Positions 21,941-30,787 of a stretch of 64,000 nucleotides of DNA are shown here, piece after piece. The stretch is from Streptomyces sannanensis (GTDB lineage: Bacteria > Actinomycetota > Actinomycetes > Streptomycetales > Streptomycetaceae). The notes beneath the pieces are model-generated. The model was given only the letters and a program-made list of their open reading frames with translations. It had not been told where the DNA came from and searched no databases. Position numbers and translations under genes: made by a program. How positions within the stretch are numbered: position 1 is the stretch's first letter; every line of letters begins with the position of its first letter. The stretch spans positions 3,224,001-3,288,000 of the forward strand of contig NZ_BAAAYL010000001.1 in assembly GCF_039536205.1 (NCBI RefSeq), written 5' to 3'.

Positions 21941-23398
21941 CTAGTAGCCCTCTTTGGGACGTTCACGCCCAACAGCCTGTTCGAATTCGGCGCGCGGGTG
22001 TTCCAGTGAACCGAGCGAGACGATCTCACGTTTGAACAGACCGGCGAGCATCCATTCGGCGAGCACCCGGCATTTGCGGTTGAAGGTCGGCATCCGGCTC
22101 AGATGGTAGGCGCGATGCATGAACCAGGCCGGATAACCCTTCAGTTTACGGCCGTAGACATGCGCGACGCCCTTGTGGAGGCCGAGGGAGGCGACGGAGC
22201 CGACGTATTTGTGCCGGTAGTCCTCGAGGGCCCGGCCGTCCAGTGAGGCGGCGATGTTCTCGGCGAGGACCTTGGCCTGGCGCAGCGCATGCTGGGCGTT
22301 GGGCGCGCAGACGGCGCCCTCCTCGCTCGCGGTGAGGTCGGGGACGGCGGCCGCGTCGCCGGCGGCCCAGGCGTGTTCGACGCCGTCGACCGTGAGCATG
22401 GCGGTGCACCTGAGGCGGCCGTGGCTGTTGAGCGGGAGGCCGGTGGCGGCGAGGACGGGGGCGGGCTTGACGCCCGCGGTCCACACGACCGTACGAGTCG
22501 GGAAGCGCGAGCCGTCGCTCAGTACGGCGACACGGTCCTCGCACGATTCCAGGCGGGTGCCGAGGCGGACATCGATGTTGCGGCCCCGAAGCTCCCGGAT
22601 GGCGTACCGGCCCAGCTCCTCGCCGACTTCGGGGAGGATCCGCTCGGTGGCCTCGACGAGGATCCACTTCAGGTCCTCGGCCTTGATGTTGTGGTAGTAG
22701 CGCGCGGCGTAGCGGGCCATGTCCTCCAGCTCGCCGAGGGCTTCGACTCCGGCGTAGCCGCCGCCGACGAAGACGAACGTGAGGGCGGCGTCGCGGATGG
22801 CGGGGTCGCGGGTGGAGGAGGCGATGTCCATCTGCTCGATGACATGGTTGCGCAGCCCGATGGCCTCCTCGACGGCCTTGAAGCCGATGCCGTGGTCGGC
22901 GAGGCCGGGAACGGGGAGGGTGCGGGAGACGGCCCCGGGGGCGAGGACGAGTTCGTCGTAGGTGATCTCGACCGGTCCTGCGCCCTCGTCCTCGGTGGCG
23001 AGGGTCGCGACGGTCGCCGTGCGCTTGGCGTGGTCGACGGACTCGACCTCACCGATGACGATGCTGCAGTGCTCGAGGACACGGCGCAGCGGCACCACCA
23101 CATGGCGGGGCGAGATCGAACCCGCGGCCGCTTCCGGAAGGAAAGGCTGATACGTCATGTAGGGCTCGGGCGTGACCACGATGATCTCGGCCGCGCCACT
23201 TCTCAGCTGGGTCTTCAGCTTCCGCTGGAGACGCAGCGCGGTGTACATCCCGACGTAGCCGCCGCCGACAACGAGGATGCACGCACTCGGGGTTCCGGGG
23301 GCCTTCCCCCGGGAATATGCAGCCTTCACCAGTCCATGACGCAACGGAGCCCCGGCTTTGTCCACAGGCCCGGCAAATTGTGTGACGGGAGGGCGCAC
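21941..23398 (-). CDS. ndh: Type II NADH dehydrogenase (NDH-2)
   Basis: The 485-residue flavoprotein has two dinucleotide-binding folds: LVVGGGYVGMYTALRLQ near residue 42 for FAD and FVFVGGGYAGVEALGELED near residue 210 for NADH. It also has the family segment AWAAGDAAAVPDL near residue 350. NDH-2 transfers electrons from NADH to menaquinone at the inner membrane without pumping protons. The C-terminal region contains the amphipathic membrane-binding segment around WFMHRAYHLSRMPTFNRK. The N-terminal 35 residues before ACILVVGGG are low in confidence; a later start such as the GTG before KAAYSRGK is plausible. It corresponds to what I recall as SCO4119. Confidence 0.9.
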   Translation of the reverse strand: MRPPVTQFAGPVDKAGAPLRHGLVKAAYSRGKAPGTPSACILVVGGGYVGMYTALRLQRKLKTQLRSGAAEIIVVTPEPYMTYQPFLPEAAAGSISPRHVVVPLRRVLEHCSIVIGEVESVDHAKRTATVATLATEDEGAGPVEITYDELVLAPGAVSRTLPVPGLADHGIGFKAVEEAIGLRNHVIEQMDIASSTRDPAIRDAALTFVFVGGGYAGVEALGELEDMARYAARYYHNIKAEDLKWILVEATERILPEVGEELGRYAIRELRGRNIDVRLGTRLESCEDRVAVLSDGSRFPTRTVVWTAGVKPAPVLAATGLPLNSHGRLRCTAMLTVDGVEHAWAAGDAAAVPDLTASEEGAVCAPNAQHALRQAKVLAENIAASLDGRALEDYRHKYVGSVASLGLHKGVAHVYGRKLKGYPAWFMHRAYHLSRMPTFNRKCRVLAEWMLAGLFKREIVSLGSLEHPRAEFEQAVGRERPKEGY

Positions 23399-23654
23399 AT
23401 GGTCAGGTCGGCCGAACGCCGCGGGTCAGCGGAAAGGCCCGCAGGTCAGAGTAGGCGCGCCGGGGGCGCCGAAGGGGCCGAAACGGGAAGGTTGTGGTGC
23501 ATACTCCGATCGGGGGGCGCTCCGTGCGGAACTACCCTCTTCTGAATTGACTCCCGCTCAACTATGTTCATACATCGTCGGGGTGTGGGACCAGGCGGCC
23601 CCGGCTGTCGGGCGGGGAGTCTCCGGGGGGAGACATCATTACCGGGGGATTGTT

Positions 23655-24407
23655 ATGCACATTCAGGACTCTCATTGGCAGGCTGCTGTCCAGACGGACG
23701 GCAACAGGCGCGTGAGCGCCGACGGAGGCCGCGCGACGCCGCTGCGGGTGGACGCGCAGCGCAATCTGGAGCATGTGCTCAGGGCGGCGCGCGAGGTGTT
23801 CGGTGAACTGGGTTACGGCGCGCCGATGGAGGACGTGGCGCGCCGGGCCCGGGTCGGCGTCGGGACGGTGTACCGCCGGTTCCCGAGCAAGGACGTGCTG
23901 GTGCGCCGGATAGCCACGGAGGAGACGGCCCGGCTGACCGAGCAGGCGCGTGCCGCGCTGGGGCAGGAGGACGAGCCCTGGTCGGCGCTGTCCCGGTTCC
24001 TGCGGACCTCGGTGGCCTCGGGCGCCGGGCGGCTGCTGCCCCCTCAGGTACTGCGGGTCGGCGTCCCTGTCGACGAGCGGGACGAGGCGCGGGTGCCGCA
24101 GCAGCGGCAGGACCCCGACGGGGTCGCGGCCGCCCCCGCGGGTGGCTGGGGCAGCGCCGTGGAGCCTCGTACTGCTCCGGCGGAGGAGCCGCACGACGCG
24201 GGTGCCGCGGAGCTGCTGGAGGTCGTGGGCCGGCTGGTGGAGCGGGCGAGGGCGGCGGGCGAGCTGCGCCGTGACGTGACCGTGGCGGACGTACTCCTGG
24301 TGATAGCCACGGCGGCGCCTTCGCTGCCGGACGCGCGGCAGCAGACGGCGGCCTCGGCACGGCTGCTGGACATCCTGCTGGAGGGACTGCGGTCGCGGCA
24401 CGTGTAG
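23655..24407 (+). CDS. TetR-family regulator
   Basis: The 250-residue protein begins MHIQDSHWQAAVQTDGNR and has a TetR helix-turn-helix at about residues 35-85 (RNLEHVLRAAREVFGELGYG, ARRARVGVGTVYRRFPSKDV). The C-terminal domain is helical, with an inserted Pro/Ala/Gly-rich linker around residues 140-185. The ATG follows GGGGGA at good spacing; the longer reading upstream lacks one. It is divergent from NDH-2 and could regulate it, but no obvious dyad was found in the spacer. The ligand is unknown. Confidence 0.88.
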   Translation: MHIQDSHWQAAVQTDGNRRVSADGGRATPLRVDAQRNLEHVLRAAREVFGELGYGAPMEDVARRARVGVGTVYRRFPSKDVLVRRIATEETARLTEQARAALGQEDEPWSALSRFLRTSVASGAGRLLPPQVLRVGVPVDERDEARVPQQRQDPDGVAAAPAGGWGSAVEPRTAPAEEPHDAGAAELLEVVGRLVERARAAGELRRDVTVADVLLVIATAAPSLPDARQQTAASARLLDILLEGLRSRHV

Positions 24408-24451
24408 TGCCCTGCGGGCGCCGCTCGGCTGCCGCTGAGCGCGGGCCCGTC

Positions 24452-26554
24452 TCATCTGCCGCTGAGCGTCCGCCGCGACGGGACACCGGCGGCAACCGCG
24501 CGCAGCCGGGGCGACGACGTGCCCGTGCCGGTCCAGCAGGTGCCGCGGCGGGACAGCAGACGGCGCAGCCACAGCTCCGTGGAGACCAGGTCGGCGAGGC
24601 CGTCGACCGGGAGCGGCTCGCCCTCGGCAGCGGCGCGCAGCGCCTTGCGGACGACGCGGGCCTCGATCAGGCCCGCGTCGGCGAGCAACGGCGCGTCGAA
24701 GAGGGCCATCAGCCCGCCCACCGCGACCCGCAGACCGGCGCGCGCGGCCGCGGCGGAGGAGGCGTGGGAGGGGGCGCCCCAGCCGGGCGGCAGATCGCGG
24801 ATGCCCGCGCCCGCCAGGACCGTACGCAGGATGGAGGCGCGGGCGCCCGGCTGGACGCGCAGTGACTCGGGGAGGGCCCGGCAGGCACGCACGACCTGGT
24901 TGTCCAGGAAGGGGGCGTGCAGGCGCTGGCTGCGCACCTCGGCGGCCTGTTCGAGGACGCGGTGGTCGGCCGCGTACCGGGCGAGCGCGGCACGGGCGCG
25001 GGCCTCGCCGGGGCGCAGCACGGTGGCGGGGCGGTCGGCCGCGGACTCCAGGCGAACCGATACTTCAGCGAGCGCCTCGCCGGTCAGCCAGCGTGCGGCG
25101 GGCCCGGGCCGGGACCAGGCGAGCGCGGCCAGGGAGGCGTCGACGGCTCCGTGGGCGTCGTCGAAGTGGCCGTTCATCAGCGATGCGGCGGCGGCCTGGA
25201 CACCCGCTCGGTAGGGGGTGCGGGCGAGCCGGCGGGCCGCGCGGTAGACGGTGAGCGGGACGAAGAGGGAGTGCGCGGAGGGGCCTTCGGCCTTGGCCAG
25301 TGCCGAGACGGGCCGCAGCAGATGACGGCGCCGGCGGTCCATCAGAAGGTCGGCCAGGCGGGCCGGGTGGGCGTCGAGCACCTGACGTGCTCCGCCGCCG
25401 ACGAAGTGGTCGGCGCTGCCCGCGGCGAGGCGTCGGCGGTGGCGTTCGGCGGCGACGAGCGAGGGTCCCGGTTCGTCGGTGAGCGGCCCGTCGAGTGTGG
25501 TGTAGGGCAGGACCTCCTCGCCCGCCGCGACGACGACATGGTGCAACCGGGGGTTGGCGGCGATGGCGCCGGCACGCTCCAGTTCCGCCTGGCGGCCGGG
25601 AACGGCGAGGTCGTTGAAGGTGACGGCGAGCAGGCGTTCGCCGGCGCCGGTGCCATGGCCGAGGACGGTACCGGGTACGCCCGGCAGTCCGGCGGCGAGC
25701 AGGGCGAGCGTGGCGGAGGCGGGGCCGCCCGAGAGGTCGGCGCCGATGCCGGGGGCGGGGGCACCGCGGGCTGCGCGGCGTTCCGCGGGGCCCATGCCGG
25801 GGACCGGACCGGGGTCGGGAAGGGGGGTCTCGGGAGCGTGGCGGGGGGCGGTGAGTCGGGCCCGTACCGCTTCGACGAGGGCGTCGCGGACCCCGCCGAC
25901 CGCGCTGCCGGGGTCGAGTTGGGGCGCGGCGACGGCGAGCGAGGCGACCGGTTCGTATCCGGTGATCTCGCGCGCTCCCTCGCGCAGCACGAGCGCGTGG
26001 CCGGGCGGGACGCGTCTGACACCGGAGTACGGGGTGGAGTCGCCCAGCGCCTCCGGTACATCGGGGCAGGCAAGCAGGGCGGCGAGATGACCGATGTCGA
26101 GCTGCGCCTCGATGAGGTCGGCAAGGGGGAGCGCGGCGGTGGCGTAGGCGGTGCCGCGCTCCCAGGGGGCATGGAAGACGGGGCGCGCCCCGGCCAGGTC
26201 GCCGGTGACGGTGATGCGCCGGCCGACCCGGGCGACCGCGGTGTAGCTGCCGGGCCAGGCAGTGAGATGGCGCAGCGCTCCACCGCGGGCGACGAGCAGG
26301 CCGAGGCGCAGTTCTTCGTCGGAGGCCGCGCAGCAGCCGAGTACGGCGAGCCGGGTGTCCGGGTCGACGGTGACGACACGTACCTCGTCGGGGCGCCAGT
26401 CGCCGACCGCCCACAGCGGGTCGGGGCCGTCCCACAGCAGCTGCGCGCCGACGGGCTGGACGGTGCGGCTGTCGGGATCGCCGGTGTCGGCGCGCGCGGC
26501 ACCCGCGCTGCCGAATCGCACGGCGTTACCGCTCCACCCCACCAACCACCGCAT
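24452..26554 (-). CDS. Asparagine-synthetase-like protein with degenerate active sites
   Basis: The 700-residue protein has the two-domain layout of class B asparagine synthetase. The N-terminal Ntn-hydrolase-like domain lacks the nucleophilic Cys2 (it starts MRWLVGWSGN). The C-terminal domain has the PP-loop position as DLSGGPASATLALL, in which the usual SGGxDS aspartate is missing. Lasso-peptide cyclases and beta-lactam synthetases use the same fold, but neither partner genes nor a precursor peptide are nearby. I infer a catalytically altered or regulatory member. The ATG at 26554 follows GGAGG; the in-frame extension to 27067 has no supporting ribosome-binding site and odd composition. It converges on the upstream tetR and corresponds to a gene I recall as conserved in streptomycetes. 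Confidence 0.75.
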   Translation of the reverse strand: MRWLVGWSGNAVRFGSAGAARADTGDPDSRTVQPVGAQLLWDGPDPLWAVGDWRPDEVRVVTVDPDTRLAVLGCCAASDEELRLGLLVARGGALRHLTAWPGSYTAVARVGRRITVTGDLAGARPVFHAPWERGTAYATAALPLADLIEAQLDIGHLAALLACPDVPEALGDSTPYSGVRRVPPGHALVLREGAREITGYEPVASLAVAAPQLDPGSAVGGVRDALVEAVRARLTAPRHAPETPLPDPGPVPGMGPAERRAARGAPAPGIGADLSGGPASATLALLAAGLPGVPGTVLGHGTGAGERLLAVTFNDLAVPGRQAELERAGAIAANPRLHHVVVAAGEEVLPYTTLDGPLTDEPGPSLVAAERHRRRLAAGSADHFVGGGARQVLDAHPARLADLLMDRRRRHLLRPVSALAKAEGPSAHSLFVPLTVYRAARRLARTPYRAGVQAAAASLMNGHFDDAHGAVDASLAALAWSRPGPAARWLTGEALAEVSVRLESAADRPATVLRPGEARARAALARYAADHRVLEQAAEVRSQRLHAPFLDNQVVRACRALPESLRVQPGARASILRTVLAGAGIRDLPPGWGAPSHASSAAAARAGLRVAVGGLMALFDAPLLADAGLIEARVVRKALRAAAEGEPLPVDGLADLVSTELWLRRLLSRRGTCWTGTGTSSPRLRAVAAGVPSRRTLSGR

Positions 26555-27099
26555 CGCCGCCTCCACAGGCTGTGGACAAGTGCAACCGCCGGGCAACAGG
26601 TGCACCGGGAGGTCCATGCTGCCACGACAACGGCATACGGGAGCGGCTACGGGTAGCGCGCGCGAAAAGTGAATACGCCCCTGGCAGTACCCACTTGGCG
26701 ATGGTGGGTGCCGGTGGCGGACAGACCGCATTCGGCCAATCTGCCCACCCGCCGGTCCAACGCACAGCCCGGGAGGCACGGTTGGCCTCCCGGACCGGAC
26801 CGCCGCCCGCGGGGATTGAGGCGGCGGTGTCCCCCAGCCCACTGGATCCAGTGCAGCGGGCCGACCCACGCACTGCACATGGAAGCCCTCCCCCGACAGC
26901 CGGGCCAGAGCGCACACACGGGCGCACGGCCACACAACGGGAGCGCGCCCGTGTGTCGTTGTGCGTCCGCACGGAGAACAATCTCGCCATACGGATGGCC
27001 GCCCCTTAACGGTAGGGATGTGGCGAACTACGCTGGGTTTACGAATGCCGCGCGCGTCTGCCGACACGCGGCGATCGTCTGGGTGTCGAGGGGTGGCGA
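26555..27099. other. Divergent intergenic region, no gene seen
   Basis: About 545 bases separate the asparagine-synthetase-like gene from the sporulation-associated regulator. Reading frames here have no ribosome-binding sites or family resemblance. A perfect 14-base palindrome CACTGGATCCAGTG lies at 26840-26853 and may be a regulator site. Otherwise I see nothing assignable. Confidence 0.5.
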
Positions 27100-28608
27100 A
27101 TGTCCAGGGAGCAACGCGGGCCGAACGAAAAACTCGGCACCGTTCTCGCCCTCGCGGGAATCAGCAACGCCGGTCTGGCACGACGGGTCAACGACCTCGG
27201 CGCGCAGCGGGGCCTGACCCTTCGTTACGACAAGACGTCGGTGGCCCGGTGGGTCGCCAAGGGCATGGTGCCGCAGGGCACCGCGCCCCATCTGATCGCG
27301 GCGGCGATCGCCCAGAAACTCGGCCGCCCGGTGCCCCTGCACGAGATCGGCCTCGCCGACGCCGATCCGGCACCCGAGGTGGGGCTCGCCTTCGCCCGCG
27401 ACGTGGGCGAGGCGGTGAAGAACGCCACCGAGCTGTACCGGCTGGATCTGGCCGGCCGACGGGCCGGCGGGGGCATCTGGCAGTCGCTGGCGGGTTCCTT
27501 CTCGGTCAGCGCGTACGCCACGCCCGCGTCCCGCTGGCTGATAACACCCGCCGACCCCTCGGTCGCCCGGGGAACGGGGGCCTTGGGGGCGTCGCGGGCG
27601 CCCGGACCGGGACCGGGGGAGCCGGCGGACTCCGGGGAGCCGGCGGACTCCGGGGAGTCGGCGGACTCCGGGGAGTCGGCGGAACACCGGCCGCGGGTCG
27701 GTCACAGCGATGTGGCGAAGCTGCGCGAGGCCGCGGAGGACGCGCGCCGCTGGGACTCCAAGTACGGCGGAGGGGACTGGCGTTCGTCGATGGTCCCCGA
27801 ATGCTTACGTGTTGACGCGGCGCCGCTGCTGCTCGGTTCGTACTCCGACGAGGTGGGACGGGCGCTGTTCGGCGCGACGGCCGAACTGACCCGGCTCGCC
27901 GGGTGGATGGCCTTCGACACGGGCCAGCAGGAGGCCGCGCAGCGCTACTACATCCAGGCGCTGCGGCTGGCGCGCGCGGCGGCCGATGTGCCCCTGGGCG
28001 GTTACGTCCTGGCGTCGATGTCGCTCCAGGCGACCTACCGCGGCTTCGCGGACGAGGGCGTGGATCTGGCGCAGGCGGCCGTGGAGCGCAACCGCGGGCT
28101 CGCCACCGCCCGCACCATGAGCTTCTTCCGGCTGGTGGAGGCCCGCGCCCACGCGAAGGCGGGCGACGCGGCCGCGGCCGGGGCGACCCTGCGGGCCGCC
28201 GAGGGCTGGCTCGAGCGCTCCCGCGACGGCGACAACGACCCGAACTGGCTGGGCTTCTACGGATACGACCGGTTCGCGGCGGACGCCGCCGAGTGCTACC
28301 GCGACCTGAAGGCGCCCCGGCAGGTACGCCTCTTCACCGAGCAGGCGCTGTCCCGGCCCACCGAGGAATACGTCCGCTCGCACGGCCTTCGGCTGGTGGT
28401 CAGCGCGGTCGCCGAACTGGAGTCCGGGAACCTCGACGCGGCCTGCGCGCAGGGAGTGCGGGCGGTGGAGGTCGCCGGGCGGATCTCCTCGGCGCGGACC
28501 ACCGAGTACGTACGGGATCTGCTGAACCGGCTGGAGCCGTACGGCGACGAACCACGCGTCGCCGAGTTGCGCGAGCGGGCCCGGCCACTGCTGGTCGCCC
28601 CGGCGTGA
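27100..28608 (+). CDS. Sporulation-associated TPR-type regulatory protein (NsdA-like family)
   Basis: The 502-residue protein begins with a helix-turn-helix-like domain ([37 protein letters not shown]). The C-terminal half consists of TPR-like helical repeats, for example [19 protein letters not shown] and [15 protein letters not shown]. This architecture is that of NsdA and other Streptomyces developmental regulators; the conserved gene at this place in S. coelicolor is annotated, as I recall, as a sporulation-associated protein. Between the domains is a short repeat (EPADSG units). The ATG at 27100 follows GGGGTGGCGA. It probably acts in the cytoplasm; whether it binds DNA directly is not shown. 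Confidence 0.75.
   Translation: MSREQRGPNEKLGTVLALAGISNAGLARRVNDLGAQRGLTLRYDKTSVARWVAKGMVPQGTAPHLIAAAIAQKLGRPVPLHEIGLADADPAPEVGLAFARDVGEAVKNATELYRLDLAGRRAGGGIWQSLAGSFSVSAYATPASRWLITPADPSVARGTGALGASRAPGPGPGEPADSGEPADSGESADSGESAEHRPRVGHSDVAKLREAAEDARRWDSKYGGGDWRSSMVPECLRVDAAPLLLGSYSDEVGRALFGATAELTRLAGWMAFDTGQQEAAQRYYIQALRLARAAADVPLGGYVLASMSLQATYRGFADEGVDLAQAAVERNRGLATARTMSFFRLVEARAHAKAGDAAAAGATLRAAEGWLERSRDGDNDPNWLGFYGYDRFAADAAECYRDLKAPRQVRLFTEQALSRPTEEYVRSHGLRLVVSAVAELESGNLDAACAQGVRAVEVAGRISSARTTEYVRDLLNRLEPYGDEPRVAELRERARPLLVAPA
27619..27684 (+). repeat. 18-bp tandem repeat inside sporulation regulator
   Basis: Nearly four copies of an 18-base unit encode [18 protein letters not shown] and ESAEHR in the linker between the helix-turn-helix and TPR parts. 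The unit keeps the frame, so copy number could vary without breaking the gene. Confidence 0.85.
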
Positions 28609-28686
28609 CGCACCTCGCCCGCGCCCCCTGGTTTACGGGCATTGTCAGTGGGTCAGTGCACTATCGGTGAGGGAGGTGTGTGCACG

Positions 28687-29922
28687 GTGGCGTACGACTG
28701 CGATGTGCTGGTGATCGGCGGCGGGATCGTCGGCCTGTCGGCCGCGTATGCGGTCACGCGGTCTTCGCCGGGCACGCGCGTCACCGTACTGGAGAAGGAG
28801 CCGGGGCCCGCCCGGCACCAGACCGGGCGCAACAGCGGAGTGATCCACAGCGGGATCTACTACCGTCCGGGGTCGCTGAAGGCGCGGTACGCGGTGCGCG
28901 GCGCGGCCGAGATGTCCGCGTTCTGCGCCGAGCACGGGCTTCCGTACGAGATCACCGGCAAGCTCATCGTCGCCACCGACCGGGCCGAGCTGCCGCGGCT
29001 GCACGCGCTGGTGCAGCGGGGCAGGGAGAACGGCATTCCCGTGCGGGAGCTGGGCCCCGCACAGATCACGGAATACGAGCCGCATGTGCGGGGGCTGGCC
29101 GCCATCCATGTCGGCACGACCGGAGTGTGCGACTACGGCGCGGTGGCGACGAGGCTGGCGGAGGCCTCCGGAGCGGACATCCGGTACGGCTCGGAGGTCA
29201 CCGCGATCACCCGTCGGCCGGACGGCGTCGTGGCGCGCACGGCCGACGGGGCGGTGGTGAGCGGGCGTGTCCTGGTGAACTGCGCGGGGTTGCACTGCGA
29301 CCGGGTGGCACGGCTGGCGGGCGACGACCCAGGCATACGGATCGTCCCCTTCCGGGGCGAGTACTACGAGCTGGCGCGCCCGGATCTGGTCCGCGGCCTG
29401 GTCTATCCGGTGCCCGACCCCGCCTTTCCGTTCCTGGGCGTGCATCTCACCCGGGGCATCGACGGCGGCGTCCACGTCGGGCCGAACGCCGTACCGGCGC
29501 TGGCCCGCGAGGGATATGCCTGGTCCACGGTCCGTGCGGGTGAGCTGGCCGGCACGCTCACCTGGCCGGGCTCGTGGCGGATCGCTCGCCGCCACTGGCG
29601 GTACGGCGCGGGCGAACTGCACCGCTCACTGTCCCGGCGCGCCTTCACGGACGCGGTGCGCAGGCTGCTGCCCGAGGTCACCGAGGCCGATCTGCGCCGC
29701 GCTCCCGCCGGGGTGCGTGCCCAGGCGGTCCTGCGGGACGGCACGCTGGCCGACGACTTCCTGTTCCGCGAGGGCCCGCGCACGGTGCACGTCCTGAACG
29801 CCCCGTCCCCGGCGGCCACGGCGTCGTTGCCGATCGGCCGGGAGATCGCCGGGCGGGCGCTGGCGGCGATGGGGGCGATGGGGGCGACACCGGCACCTGC
29901 GGCAGGACCTTCGGCCCGATAG
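28687..29922 (+). CDS. lhgO: L-2-hydroxyglutarate oxidase (FAD-dependent)
   Basis: The 411-residue flavoprotein starts with an FAD-binding fold (VLVIGGGIVGLSAAYAV). It has the DAO-superfamily signature GRNSGVIHSGIYYRPGS typical of LhgO/L2HGDH, and the C-terminal segment VLNAPSPAATASLPIGREIA. LhgO oxidises L-2-hydroxyglutarate to 2-oxoglutarate and passes electrons to the membrane quinone pool. The GTG at 28687 places the fold at residue 6; an in-frame GTG at 28678 and ATG at 28642 are possible. GGGAGG lies upstream. It is 33 bases from trmB and may share its transcript. Confidence 0.88.
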   Translation: MAYDCDVLVIGGGIVGLSAAYAVTRSSPGTRVTVLEKEPGPARHQTGRNSGVIHSGIYYRPGSLKARYAVRGAAEMSAFCAEHGLPYEITGKLIVATDRAELPRLHALVQRGRENGIPVRELGPAQITEYEPHVRGLAAIHVGTTGVCDYGAVATRLAEASGADIRYGSEVTAITRRPDGVVARTADGAVVSGRVLVNCAGLHCDRVARLAGDDPGIRIVPFRGEYYELARPDLVRGLVYPVPDPAFPFLGVHLTRGIDGGVHVGPNAVPALAREGYAWSTVRAGELAGTLTWPGSWRIARRHWRYGAGELHRSLSRRAFTDAVRRLLPEVTEADLRRAPAGVRAQAVLRDGTLADDFLFREGPRTVHVLNAPSPAATASLPIGREIAGRALAAMGAMGATPAPAAGPSAR

Positions 29923-29955
29923 GCCGCGGCGGGGGCGCCGTAGAATCGGAGCACT

Positions 29956-30741
29956 GTGACTGAGCTCCGAAACACCGCCTCCGAGAACGACACCGTGCCC
30001 GCACCGCGCCGTGCCAAGGGCGAGCCCCGGTTCCCCGGTGGGCCCGCCGCGGACCCCGCCGGGTCGCACCACGAGCGGCGGATCCGGAGCTTCCAGCCGC
30101 GCCGGAGCCGGGTGACGGCCGGACAGGCCGAAGCCCTGGAGCGACTGTGGCCGAAGTGGGGCCTGGACATCGACGGGCTGCACAAGCTCGACCTCGGTGA
30201 GCTCCTCGGCGGCCGGCCGGTCGTCCTGGAGATCGGCTTCGGCATGGGTGAGGCCACCGCGCAGATGGCCGCGGCCGACCCGGACACCGGGATCCTCGCC
30301 GTCGATGTACACACCCCCGGCCAGGGCAATCTGCTCGGCCTCGCGGACCGGAACGGCCTGTCCAACGTACGGGTCGCGAACGGCGACGCGATCATCCTGC
30401 TCCGCGAAATGCTGGAGCCCGGCGCGCTCGACGGACTGCGCGTCTACTTCCCCGATCCATGGCCGAAGAAGCGGCACCACAAGCGGCGGATCATCCAGCC
30501 CGAGTTCCTCACGCTGGCCGCGAGCCGGATGAGGCCGGGCGCCCTGATCCACTGCGCGACCGACTGGGAGCCGTACGCCGAGCAGATGCTCGAGGTACTC
30601 GGCGAGCACCCGGATTTCGAGAACACCCAGGAGAACGGCGGTTACACGCCGCGTCCTCCGTTCCGGCCGCTGACCCGGTTCGAGGGGCAGGGCCTCGACA
30701 AGGGTCACGTGGTGCACGACCTGCTGTTCCGCCGCAAGTGA
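29956..30741 (+). CDS. trmB: tRNA (guanine-N7-)-methyltransferase
   Basis: The 261-residue protein has the TrmB SAM-binding core (VVLEIGFGMGEATAQMAAAD), the catalytic/tRNA-binding segment VYFPDPWPKKRHHKRRI, and ATDWEPYAEQMLEVL. TrmB methylates N7 of G46 in the tRNA variable loop in the cytoplasm. The start codon is GTG, with GGAGCA upstream. An N-terminal extension of about 60 residues precedes the core, as in other actinobacterial TrmB. The PrsW gene follows after 46 bases. Confidence 0.95.
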   Translation: MTELRNTASENDTVPAPRRAKGEPRFPGGPAADPAGSHHERRIRSFQPRRSRVTAGQAEALERLWPKWGLDIDGLHKLDLGELLGGRPVVLEIGFGMGEATAQMAAADPDTGILAVDVHTPGQGNLLGLADRNGLSNVRVANGDAIILLREMLEPGALDGLRVYFPDPWPKKRHHKRRIIQPEFLTLAASRMRPGALIHCATDWEPYAEQMLEVLGEHPDFENTQENGGYTPRPPFRPLTRFEGQGLDKGHVVHDLLFRRK

Positions 30742-30787
30742 CGTAAGTCGATCGCGCGTTGTCAGTGGCCCTGGCTAGGGTCGTCGT

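Noticed and set aside
24452..26554. Lasso-peptide or beta-lactam cluster suggested by the asparagine-synthetase-like gene
   Set aside because: There is no precursor peptide, leader peptidase or substrate-supply gene nearby, and the ATP site is degenerate.
26555..27067. N-terminal extension of the asparagine-synthetase-like gene
   Set aside because: The residues are of random composition with many Cys/Arg/Pro, and a GGAGG-led ATG lies at 26554.
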